DNA of 57,611 nucleotides, taken from JAICJR01 sp036555755 (GTDB lineage Bacteria > Actinomycetota > Thermoleophilia > Solirubrobacterales > Thermoleophilaceae). A program made the translations under genes and the position numbers. This document shows, one piece after another, positions 50,168 to 57,291 of this stretch. The number at the start of each line of letters is the position of its first letter. Positions within the stretch are counted from its first letter, which is position 1. The stretch lies in the NCBI GenBank assembly GCA_036555755.1, contig DATBKS010000301.1, positions 1 through 57,611 of the forward strand, read 5' to 3'. A model generated the notes under the pieces. The model was not told the origin of the DNA and did no database searches. It saw nothing but the letters and a program-made list of their open reading frames with translations.

Positions 50168-51472
50168 TTAGTGGGCGTGTCCGGCGGTGGGCTCTGGAAG
50201 CGTTTCGGTGGGTAGGTGGCTCACTAAGAGGGCGGCCAGTGACGTGGTGAGTGGTACGGCAGTAACGAGTCCGATCGAGCCGACGAGCATGGCGACGATT
50301 TCGGTTGCGACGGCCTCGCGGTTGATGGTCGTTCCGAGGCTTGTGTCTTGCGTGTAGAAGAGCAGCAGCAGGGGGAGAGCCGCGCCCGCGTAGGCGAACG
50401 CGAGCGTATTGACGGTGGCACCGAGGTGGTCGCGGCCGACGCGCATGGCTCCGGCGAAGAGTTCGCGGGCGCGTTGGGCGGGGTTCGCTCGTTGTAGCTC
50501 GATGACGGTTGATGCCTGGCTGACGGTCACGTCGTTCAGGACGCCGAGCGCCGCGATCACGATCGCGGCGAGCGTGAGGCCCTGCAGCGAGAAGGCGCGG
50601 GCGCGCGTTTGTAGGAGGCTTTGGAGTAGCGTGGCCTCGTCGGTGGAGGTGCCGGTGAGGTGCGCCTTATGGACGAAGATCAGCGCGAGCAGCGCCGTCA
50701 GCAGGAGGCTCGCGGCGGTGCCGAGCAGTGCGGCCAGGCTCTTCGGCCCGAGTCCGTAGGTGAGCACGATCGTGGCGAACAGGACCGCGAAGGAGCCGAC
50801 GAGGCCGACCGCGAACGGGGAGTGGCCGGCGACGATCGCTGGGATCACGAATTGGGTGACGAGTAGTAGCCCGATCGCAAGCCCGAGCAGCGAGAGCACG
50901 CCCGAGCGGCGGCCGAGGATGACCACGAGCAGCGCGAAGACGATCGCAAGAAAGAGGATCGGGCCTTGGCGTTGGAAATCGACGAATCCGTAGGGCGCTT
51001 GGGCGGGGTCAAGCTCCTCGTCGGGGGTGGGCACGACGCCAGGGCCGAGCAGCGATTCGTCGTTGCGCAGGACGGAGATATGGTCGCCCGCTCCGACGTT
51101 GGGCACGGCTTCGTCGCCCGGCATCATCAGGAAAGTGAGCTTGCCCCGTGCCGGTCCGCTGGTAAGGCGCAGGTTCACCTGCTTGCAGCCGGGATGGGTC
51201 TCGACCGGACAGGTGCGTGGAAAGACGGCGAGCACGGTGGCTTGTTGGGTCGCCGAGGCGTTCACGGCACCGCGAAAGTGAGGTCTTCCGCCGGGCCACA
51301 GCAACGCGAGCCCGGTCACGGTCAGCAGGAGCATGCCGGCGAGCACAAGGATCACCGCTCGCCCGGCGCGGCTGCGCCAGAGCCTGCGCTGCCGCGCCCA
51401 CGCCGACGCGAACCCACCGGACTCGCGGGCGCCGGCCGGATGCTGCGGGCGGCGACGGGATCGAAGCGCCAC
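50168..51472 (-). CDS. YibE/F family membrane protein 1
   Basis: The 434-residue protein has an N-terminal span (AVILVLAGMLLLTVTGLALL), an extracytoplasmic domain of about 120 residues with CPVETHPGCKQVNLRLTSGP, and then at least six spans. Motifs PYGFVDFQRQGPILFLAIVF, ALGVLNDVTVSQASTVIELQ and VGRDHLGATVNTLAFAYAGA are the conserved YibE/F signatures. It ends TAGHAH. YibE/F proteins are predicted transporters without a proven substrate. It shares the locus with a metal-binding lipoprotein and a paralogue, which points to metal handling. GTG 51470-51472 is the start. Confidence 0.9.
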   Translation of the reverse strand: MALRSRRRPQHPAGARESGGFASAWARQRRLWRSRAGRAVILVLAGMLLLTVTGLALLWPGGRPHFRGAVNASATQQATVLAVFPRTCPVETHPGCKQVNLRLTSGPARGKLTFLMMPGDEAVPNVGAGDHISVLRNDESLLGPGVVPTPDEELDPAQAPYGFVDFQRQGPILFLAIVFALLVVILGRRSGVLSLLGLAIGLLLVTQFVIPAIVAGHSPFAVGLVGSFAVLFATIVLTYGLGPKSLAALLGTAASLLLTALLALIFVHKAHLTGTSTDEATLLQSLLQTRARAFSLQGLTLAAIVIAALGVLNDVTVSQASTVIELQRANPAQRARELFAGAMRVGRDHLGATVNTLAFAYAGAALPLLLLFYTQDTSLGTTINREAVATEIVAMLVGSIGLVTAVPLTTSLAALLVSHLPTETLPEPTAGHAH

Positions 51473-51567
51473 GGCGGTGGCAGGCTACCGTCGCGCCCGG
51501 CAGAAGGAGACCGGTTCCCATCGGTTCGACGCGTCCGGGCCGCCCTTCCACGGAGTAGTCTGGTCGT

Positions 51568-51786
51568 ATGTGCTCAGCCTGTGCCGCCACGGCGATCGCA
51601 GCCGCCTCCGGGACGCGCACCTGGCTGCGCGCCCAGGGCTGGGCGTGGCTCACCCCGCGCCGTCTGCGGGCTATCACCGTCACGCTCGCCGTACTGGCCG
51701 TTCTGGTTCCCTCGGTGCGCTTTAGCGGCTCCTCCGCGCCGACGGCACCGCACCCTTCCGCACCGGCCGCCGCCGCGAGTCGTTAG
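51568..51786 (+). CDS. CxxC-containing single-span microprotein
   Basis: The 72-residue protein begins MCSACAATAIAAASGTRTWL, with a CxxC at residues 2-5, followed by LRAITVTLAVLAVLVPSVRF as one hydrophobic span and a Ser/Pro/Ala tail. The CxxC at the very start could bind a metal on the cytosolic face. It is divergent from YibE/F 1 (start 96 bases to the left) and 141 bases before the metal-binding lipoprotein. It is small, but the amino-acid pattern is not a random translation of high-GC DNA. Confidence 0.58.
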   Translation: MCSACAATAIAAASGTRTWLRAQGWAWLTPRRLRAITVTLAVLAVLVPSVRFSGSSAPTAPHPSAPAAAASR

Positions 51787-51859
51787 CGCGACCACGCGAA
51801 GCGTCTGACCGGTCCCGAGCTTGCCTCGGCGGCCGCCTCTACCCCACTACCAAGAAATA

Positions 51860-51882
51860 ATGAGAATCAGTCTTATTCTCAT
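51860..51882. promoter_or_regulatory. Fur/Zur-family operator
   Basis: GAGAATCAG, a central T, CTTATTCTC is a 9-1-9 dyad with 8 of 9 matches; with the flanks ATGAGAATCAG-T-CTTATTCTCAT it matches at 10 of 11 positions. This is the classic architecture of Fur-superfamily boxes (Fur, Zur, Mur). It lies 45 bases before the metal-binding lipoprotein ATG, so metal-replete repression of that gene is expected. The metal cannot be decided from the box. Confidence 0.82.
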
Positions 51883-51927
51883 GTATGCTGCGCGTCGATG
51901 AGGTTCACGAGCGAGGAGGATTGAGAC

Positions 51928-52851
51928 ATGGTGGCGCTGCGACGCGGGTGGCGGACGCTGTTGCCGGTGGCGCTGTGCTTGCTGCTGGCTGGTTGCGGGG
52001 CGGCGGGCTCGGCATCCAGCGGCGGTGCCTCGGGCAAGCTGCAGGTGGTCGCTGCGGAGAACTTCTGGGGGAGCATCGCGGCGCAGCTCGGCGGCGACAA
52101 GGTGAAGGTGACGAGCATCATCACCAACCCCGCCACCGACCCGCACGACTACGAGCCGACCGCGGCCGACGCCCGCACCCTCGCCGGCGCGCGCCTCGCG
52201 ATCGTGAACGGGATCGGCTACGACGCCTGGGCGCAGAAGCTGCTGGCCGCCAACCCGGTGAGCGGCCGGGAGGTGCTGAATGTTGGGGACCTAGTCGGCA
52301 TCGAGGCGGGGGGCAACCCGCACCGCTGGTACTCGCCACCCAACGTGCGGCAGGTGATCGACGCCATTACCCAGGCTTACGCACGGCTCGAGCCCAAGCA
52401 GGCCGCTTACTTCGAAGCTCAGCGGCGGAGCTTCGAAATGCGTGGGCTGGCGCGTTACAAGGGTCTGATCGCGTCGATCCGCCAGCGCTACGCGGGCGTG
52501 CCGGTGGGCGCGTCGGAGAGCATCTTCGCGCCGCTCGCGCAAAGCCTCGGCCTGCGCCTGCTCACGCCGAGCGGCTTCCTTGACGCGATCAGCGAGGGCA
52601 CCGACCCCACTGCCCGCGATAAGACAACGGTCGACGACCAGATCGCCGGCCGCCAGATCAAGGTGTGGGTCTACAACAGCCAGAACACGACGCCGGACGT
52701 GAAGCGGCTCAACGAACAGGCTCAAGCGCGCGGCATCCCCATCGCGACGGTCACCGAGACGCTGACACCGGCGACGGCGAGCTTCCAGGCCTGGCAAGTA
52801 CGCCAGCTTCAAGCGATCGCGGCGGCGCTCGCTAAGGCCACCGGACGCTGA
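51928..52851 (+). CDS. Zn/Mn-type metal ABC transporter solute-binding lipoprotein (ZnuA/TroA family)
   Basis: The 307-residue protein has a lipoprotein signal (LLPVALCLLLAGC, Cys23). Metal ligand motifs are DPHDYEPTAAD (His73), NPHRWYSPPNV (His132) and ASESIFAPLAQSLGL (Glu), plus VYNSQNTTPDVKRLNEQA, typical of the actinobacterial cluster A-I binding proteins. The His-rich loop of ZnuA is absent. AGGAGGA precedes ATG 51928 and a Fur/Zur-type box lies 45 bases upstream. No permease or ATPase of the ZnuBC/MntBC type is adjacent; the neighbours are two YibE/F membrane proteins. Confidence 0.92.
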   Translation: MVALRRGWRTLLPVALCLLLAGCGAAGSASSGGASGKLQVVAAENFWGSIAAQLGGDKVKVTSIITNPATDPHDYEPTAADARTLAGARLAIVNGIGYDAWAQKLLAANPVSGREVLNVGDLVGIEAGGNPHRWYSPPNVRQVIDAITQAYARLEPKQAAYFEAQRRSFEMRGLARYKGLIASIRQRYAGVPVGASESIFAPLAQSLGLRLLTPSGFLDAISEGTDPTARDKTTVDDQIAGRQIKVWVYNSQNTTPDVKRLNEQAQARGIPIATVTETLTPATASFQAWQVRQLQAIAAALAKATGR

Positions 52852-52914
52852 ACCAACGCTGGGCGTCGAAATGCGTCGCGCAGGAACGTCGGTTGCGTTG
52901 GCGAAGCGCGAGCT

Positions 52915-54258
52915 GTGACACGGTCGCGTCTTCCTGACAGGGCGTCGGGTTCCCCCGACGCGCTCGAACCCGGTGGCGCCGATTGGTCGGGGATCGGGGA
53001 CGTCGAACGGCCGCGGCGGCGACGACACCGCAAGTCGCCCCGCCAAGAACGTCCACGCGGCCCACGTCGCCCACCAAGCGCCATCTGGGCGACACGCGCG
53101 GGACGCACGCTCGCGGCGGCTGTCGCTGTTCTGCTGTTGGTCACCGTGGTCGGCCTGATTGCGCTCTGGCCATCGTCGCGCGCGAGCGGCGCCCCCAGCC
53201 AGGCCTTCGGCGGATCATCCCTGCCCGCCACGGTGCTCTCTTCAGCGCTCGTCCGCTGTCCTGGACCGACGGTTCAGCACTGTCGCCGCATCACCGTCAA
53301 GATCGTCGGCGGGCGCAACAAGGGGCAGACCACGCCGATTACCCTCGGCCCGGTTACCACCGCGCCCCACGTCAGCGCCAGGGCGCACATTCGCGTCACG
53401 CGCGTCAGCGCCCCGGCCGCGGCTCGGGGCCCGAACTTCGAGCCTTACTCATTCGTCGACTACGACCGGCACGGCTCCCTGCTCTGGCTCGCCATCGCGT
53501 TCGGCTTGCTCGCGGTCGTACTAGCGCGCTGGCGCGGAGCGCTCGCGCTCGTCGGCGTCGCTCTCAGCCTGCTGCTCGTGACCAAGTTCATCGTGCCCGC
53601 GATCCTCGCCGGCTCCTCGGCGCTGCTGGTCTCGCTCATCGGCTCGCTCGCGGTGATGTTTCTGACGGTCGGGCTGACCAACGGCGTCGGCGTGCAGAGC
53701 CTGGCCGCCGCGCTCGGCATCGGCACCAGCCTGCTGCTGGCAACACTGCTCGGCGCTGCCTACGCGCACCTCGCTCAGCTCAACGGCTACTCCAGCGAAC
53801 TCTCAACGGTGCTGCGCCAATTCACCACACAGGTCTCGCTCGAGGGCGTCGTGATCGCTGGCATGGTCATCGGAGCGCTCGGCGTGCTCGCGGACATGGG
53901 CGTCTCCCAGGCCTCGGCCGTGATGGCATTGCGCCGCGCCAACCCTCAGTACGGCGCCCGCGAGCTCTACCGCGAGGCGTTCAGCGTCGGCCGCGACCAC
54001 CTCGCCGCGACGATCCACACGCTCGTGCTCGCCTACGTCGGCGCCTCGCTACCGCTGCTACTCGTCCTTCAAAGCGCACACGCAGGCTTCTTCGATGCAG
54101 TCAACACCCAAGACGTCGCCGAACCCATCATCGCCACACTCGTGGGCTCGATCGCGTTGATCGCCGCCGTACCACTCACCACCGGCCTCACCGCGCTACT
54201 CGCCGCACAAGTGCCCGCCACCGCCCTGCCCGACACTCACCACGGGCACGCCCACTGA
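52915..54258 (+). CDS. YibE/F family membrane protein 2
   Basis: The 447-residue protein has a long basic N-terminal tail (VERPRRRRHRKSPRQERPRG), a first span AAAVAVLLLVTVVGLIALWP, an exported domain with Cys pair RCPGPTVQHCRR and the YibE/F core: YSFVDYDRHGSLLWLAIAFG, ALGVLADMGVSQASAVMALR, VGRDHLAATIHTLVLAYVGA. It ends TALPDTHHGHAH, a His-rich tail that could bind metal. It follows the metal lipoprotein by 63 bases on the same strand and so may be in its Fur/Zur regulon. It is a paralogue of the leftward YibE/F 1 with the same exported-domain layout. Confidence 0.9.
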   Translation: MTRSRLPDRASGSPDALEPGGADWSGIGDVERPRRRRHRKSPRQERPRGPRRPPSAIWATRAGRTLAAAVAVLLLVTVVGLIALWPSSRASGAPSQAFGGSSLPATVLSSALVRCPGPTVQHCRRITVKIVGGRNKGQTTPITLGPVTTAPHVSARAHIRVTRVSAPAAARGPNFEPYSFVDYDRHGSLLWLAIAFGLLAVVLARWRGALALVGVALSLLLVTKFIVPAILAGSSALLVSLIGSLAVMFLTVGLTNGVGVQSLAAALGIGTSLLLATLLGAAYAHLAQLNGYSSELSTVLRQFTTQVSLEGVVIAGMVIGALGVLADMGVSQASAVMALRRANPQYGARELYREAFSVGRDHLAATIHTLVLAYVGASLPLLLVLQSAHAGFFDAVNTQDVAEPIIATLVGSIALIAAVPLTTGLTALLAAQVPATALPDTHHGHAH

Positions 54259-54461
54259 ACGGGCATGGTGACCCTCCGATAGGGCCGCCGAGCGCGAGCC
54301 AGTAGCCGGTCTTACCGCCTTGGACCGAGAATCACCAGTGTCGGCGAGAGCGCTTGTGAGGAGTCGCGGCAGCACAGGTGCGGAATTCCGAGAGCCCCGC
54401 GCTTCCGCTTTAGACGACGAGCGCAAGCGGGCCTCTGGCCAACGGGCGCCCGCCACAGACG

Positions 54462-55068
54462 TCAGCGACAGCCGGCGACCAGATCGCGCGAACGTAACTG
54501 CGGAGTAGGCAGCTCGTCCCACTCGCGCCCGTCAAGCTCTCGCCCACGTGACTTGGGCCGTGGGCCTCCCCACTGCTTGAAGAAAAAGGCGACCCCGGCT
54601 TCACCGCAGCGGTCCCTCAGGGCGCGGATCCTTGAGGGTCCACTCGTCGATGTTTAGGCCCGGATTCCCCACCTGCGATGAGCCAATCGATGCCATCAAG
54701 ACTTAAGCCGTCGAGGGGGCCTAGGAGGGGCTCGGCGCTGATGAAGCGCACGACCGCCGGCACTTGGCGTAGGACGTCGGCCCGGTTAACGAAACGCCGA
54801 TTCTCGATGGTCACGCCGATCCAGATGTTCGGGGCCCACGTCAAGAGAGGCGCGAGCTCGAGTAGCCGCGCCTCGCGCGTCGTCAGCACCTGAAAGGTGT
54901 GCCAGTGCGCAGCACTCATGGTGTCGAAGACCCTCTCGATGTAGTCCACTGGGATTGCCTCGTGGAAGAGGTCCGACATTGAGTTCACGAAAATCGTCTT
55001 TGGCTTTCGCCAGTTGAGCGGGACCTCCAGGCGATCCGGCCAAAGTCGTAGATCAATCAGATTCCCAG
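54462..55068 (-). pseudogene. DUF5131 (phage Gp37/Gp68-like) gene, frameshifted and 5'-truncated
   Basis: Translated pieces DLRLWPDRLEVPLNWRKPKT, IFVNSMSDLFHEAIPVDYIE and FDTMSAAHWHTFQVLTTREA match the DUF5131 family of phage and mobile-element proteins. The frame is lost at the VDPQ(W)IRALRDRCGEAGVA junction near 54632, where one base is missing from a Trp codon. The downstream frame continues AFFFKQWGGPRPKSRGRELD to a stop at 54462. Its N-terminus (the first 60 or so residues with the Cys motif) is absent and the homology stops at the tRNA-Pro fragment. It is a relic of a mobile element. Confidence 0.78.
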
Positions 55069-55110
55069 TCGGGGCGGGCGGATTCGAACCGCCGACCTCC
55101 TGCTCCCAAA
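55069..55110 (-). other. att-like site: displaced 3' end of tRNA-Pro
   Basis: These 42 bases are identical to 57109-57150 and form the 3' half of tRNA-Pro from the anticodon loop to the discriminator. The 5' half is missing here. They mark the left border of a 2-kb insertion next to the intact tRNA-Pro and also the broken end of the DUF5131 gene. Confidence 0.82.
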
Positions 55111-55229
55111 TGAGCGCGGGCTCGCGAACGAGCGTGTACTTGAGGACACGGCGCGCACTGAAAGCCCTGCAAATAAATGGGATCAGCAGTTCAGCTTCTG
55201 GAGCGGCGACGAGCCCGAATCATGAGCTG

Positions 55230-55247
55230 ATGTACCCGTTTTGTACC
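55230..55247. repeat. Tandem TGTACC pair near the tRNA-Pro att site
   Basis: tgtacccgttttgtacct holds two TGTACC copies 11 bases apart, 120 bases inside the att core. The spacing is like the TTGATGCCAA pairs of the tRNA-His island. It may be an arm site of a lost integrase; no second pair was found at the right end. Confidence 0.4.
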
Positions 55248-55325
55248 TCGATGCTGCGCAGCCGAGCTCCCCTCAAGTCCTCTAGCCACCCGGCGCCGCG
55301 ACGTGGTTGAGACTTCTGCTTACGT

Positions 55326-55664
55326 ATGGGAAGCGTTAGCGGGGCGGGCTGTCGGCGGGCCGTGGCCGGACGCAAGGCACTCGTCAGGGCGCTGGGGCGA
55401 GCGGGCTTCAAGTCACGCCGCATCCGTCGTGCCGCCGCGGTCCGCGCTCAGAAGACCCTCGCGCGACACGGCTTCAGCCCGGCGGCCACGCGGGCCCTGC
55501 GCGCGCTCGGTCTGAGCCGCAGCGAAATCGCGCAGCTACGCATGCAGATAGCGACAGCCCAGGTCGGCTCCTCGACCTTCCCCAGCGACCTGGCCTCACG
55601 CCCCGCGTTGACGGGGCAACAGCGCGCGATGGCAAAGCTGAGTCACTTCGCGGCTGGCCTGTAG
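55326..55664 (+). CDS. Small basic helical protein of unknown function
   Basis: The 112-residue protein is rich in Arg and Ala: AVAGRKALVRALGRAGFKSR, KTLARHGFSPAATRALRALG and LSRSEIAQLRMQIATAQVGS suggest three or four amphipathic helices. It lies in the 2-kb insertion next to tRNA-Pro. The pattern is coding-like and the start ATG 55326 is plausible, but no family was recognised. No signal peptide is evident. Confidence 0.5.
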   Translation: MGSVSGAGCRRAVAGRKALVRALGRAGFKSRRIRRAAAVRAQKTLARHGFSPAATRALRALGLSRSEIAQLRMQIATAQVGSSTFPSDLASRPALTGQQRAMAKLSHFAAGL

Positions 55665-55822
55665 CGGCCGTAAGCGCACCCACTAAGTGGTGACACCGAG
55701 AGCGCCAACCTGACAGGGCGGGCGCGCGTGTTGAACGAAACCGACAGTTCGGGCCGTTCGTCTTTTGTCGCCGTACGCCGGCTCTGACGTACACCGCCCC
55801 CGTCCACCGTCGAGGTGAAGCG

Positions 55823-56938
55823 GTGAAGAAGGCTTTGGCAGTAACGGTCGCGTTGCTGGCCCTTGGGTCTGCCCGCGCTCATGCAGACTTTTCCCCCGTC
55901 GCCTATTGGCCGTTCAACGAGGGCAGCGGCACGACGGCTGCGGATGCTTCCGGCCTCGGTAACGACGGAACCCTGATCGGCGGATTGCAGTGGGTTCCCG
56001 GGAGGTTCGGGACGGCGCTGAGCTTCGATGCGGGTGGCAGCTTCGTGCAGGTGCCGGACCAGCCGTCGCTCGAGCCGCCGGTCGAGGTGAGTGTGAGCGC
56101 CTGGGTCAGGCGCGCGGGCAGCCCCGGCATCTACAAGTACGTCCTCTCGAAGGGTGCATCGAGTGGCTGCATCTCGGCCTCCTACGCCCTTTACTCGGGG
56201 GCGGCAGGCGGCCTGCAGTTCTACGTGTCCACCAATCGGGGGCAGACCTACACGCTTTCGCCGGATGCCGGCGCCGGCATATGGGATGGAAACTGGCACC
56301 TCGCGGTCGGCACCTATGACGGCACGTCCGTGCGCCTCTTCGTCGACGGCGTGCAGGTGGGCAACGGCAGGCCACGCGCCGGGACCATCGACTACGACCT
56401 GCCGAAATCGAACGACCTCTTCATCGGCCATTACGCCGGGTGCCCCGGTCTGGACTTCACGGGCGACATCGACGAGCCCGAGGTCTTCGCGCAGGCGCTG
56501 ACGAGAACGACTATCCAAACCAGCTTCAAGCAGCAGCTACAGGAAACGGATGTGGCGTTGCTGCCGGTGCTTCGGCGGATGAAGATTTCCCCCAGCGCCT
56601 TTGCCACGTCGGGGGCGCGTAAGCGGGGAGCGACGATCACATACACGGACTCGGTGAGGGCGACCACCAAGTTCACGGTGCTGCGTCGGGTGGCCGGCGT
56701 GAGGACCCACGGCCGCTGCACGCTGCGGCGGCCCCGGCGGGCGGGCCGGCGCTGCGCCGCGAACGTCGCGCTGGGCAGCTTCAAGCACCGCGACCGAGTG
56801 GGCAGAAACACGGTGCGCTTTCGGGGACGAATCCGAGGCCGCCCATTGCCACCTGGCCGCTATCGGCTGGTCGCAATCCCGCGTCACGGCTCAAATACGG
56901 GCGCCCGCCAGACCGTCACCTTCAGGGTCCTCAGATAG
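55823..56938 (+). CDS. Secreted LamG/concanavalin A-like domain protein
   Basis: The 371-residue protein has a signal peptide (KKALAVTVALLALGSARAHA) and a LamG/laminin-G jelly roll at about 25-245: VAYWPFNEGSGTTAADASGL, FDAGGSFVQVPDQPSLEPPV, WHLAVGTYDGTSVRLFVDGV and DIDEPEVFAQALT, with the usual DE/A metal site. The last 120 residues form an Arg-rich Cys-bearing beta domain ending GRPLPPGRYRLVAIPRHGSN, like other exported proteins in the window. It probably binds carbohydrate or surfaces outside the cell. GAGGTGA precedes GTG 55823. It sits in the tRNA-Pro insertion. Confidence 0.87.
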   Translation: MKKALAVTVALLALGSARAHADFSPVAYWPFNEGSGTTAADASGLGNDGTLIGGLQWVPGRFGTALSFDAGGSFVQVPDQPSLEPPVEVSVSAWVRRAGSPGIYKYVLSKGASSGCISASYALYSGAAGGLQFYVSTNRGQTYTLSPDAGAGIWDGNWHLAVGTYDGTSVRLFVDGVQVGNGRPRAGTIDYDLPKSNDLFIGHYAGCPGLDFTGDIDEPEVFAQALTRTTIQTSFKQQLQETDVALLPVLRRMKISPSAFATSGARKRGATITYTDSVRATTKFTVLRRVAGVRTHGRCTLRRPRRAGRRCAANVALGSFKHRDRVGRNTVRFRGRIRGRPLPPGRYRLVAIPRHGSNTGARQTVTFRVLR

Positions 56939-57108
56939 ACGCGTCTTGACGTCGGACGTACGTCAGTCTGCAGACTACCCTGAATGAGGGAGACTTCTTG
57001 CACGATTGATACATCCGTCGTAATTTCGACCGAGACTCGTGACCGCACGGTCGCACCACCTCGGCGCGGCTGAGGGCCGAACGAGCCGATTCTTGGCTCT
57101 GTAGAAGA

Positions 57109-57183
57109 TCGGGGCGGGCGGATTCGAACCGCCGACCTCCTGCTCCCAAAGCAGGCGCGCTAACCAGGCTGCGCCACGCCCCG
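57109..57183 (-). tRNA. tRNA-Pro (anticodon TGG)
   Basis: Acceptor CGGGGCG / CGCCCCG with discriminator A, D-arm GCGC-GCGC, anticodon stem CCTGC / GCAGG with loop TTTGGGA (TGG at 34-36), and T-arm GGCGG-TTCGAAT-CCGCC. CCA is not encoded. Its 3' half (57109-57150) is duplicated at 55069-55110, marking it as an integration target. Confidence 0.95.
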
Positions 57184-57291
57184 CGACGTCGGGCGAGTAT
57201 GGCAGGGCTCGGATGCCTCACTACGACGTCTGTCCAGCGACCATTAAGAGGGGTTTAGTCGCTCCTGCGACCGGCCGATTCCGCAGGGCAG

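Noticed and set aside
54320..54508. 62-residue rightward frame
   Set aside because: Overlaps the DUF5131 pseudogene on the other strand and has no recognisable features.
55643..56518. 291-residue leftward frame opposite the LamG gene
   Set aside because: Antisense shadow of a clear signal-peptide plus LamG protein; Arg/Gly-rich composition typical of high-GC antisense.
56965..56976. Perfect 12-base palindrome AGTCTGCAGACT after the LamG gene
   Set aside because: No loop and no T-tract, and not near a start; could be chance, with no supporting context.
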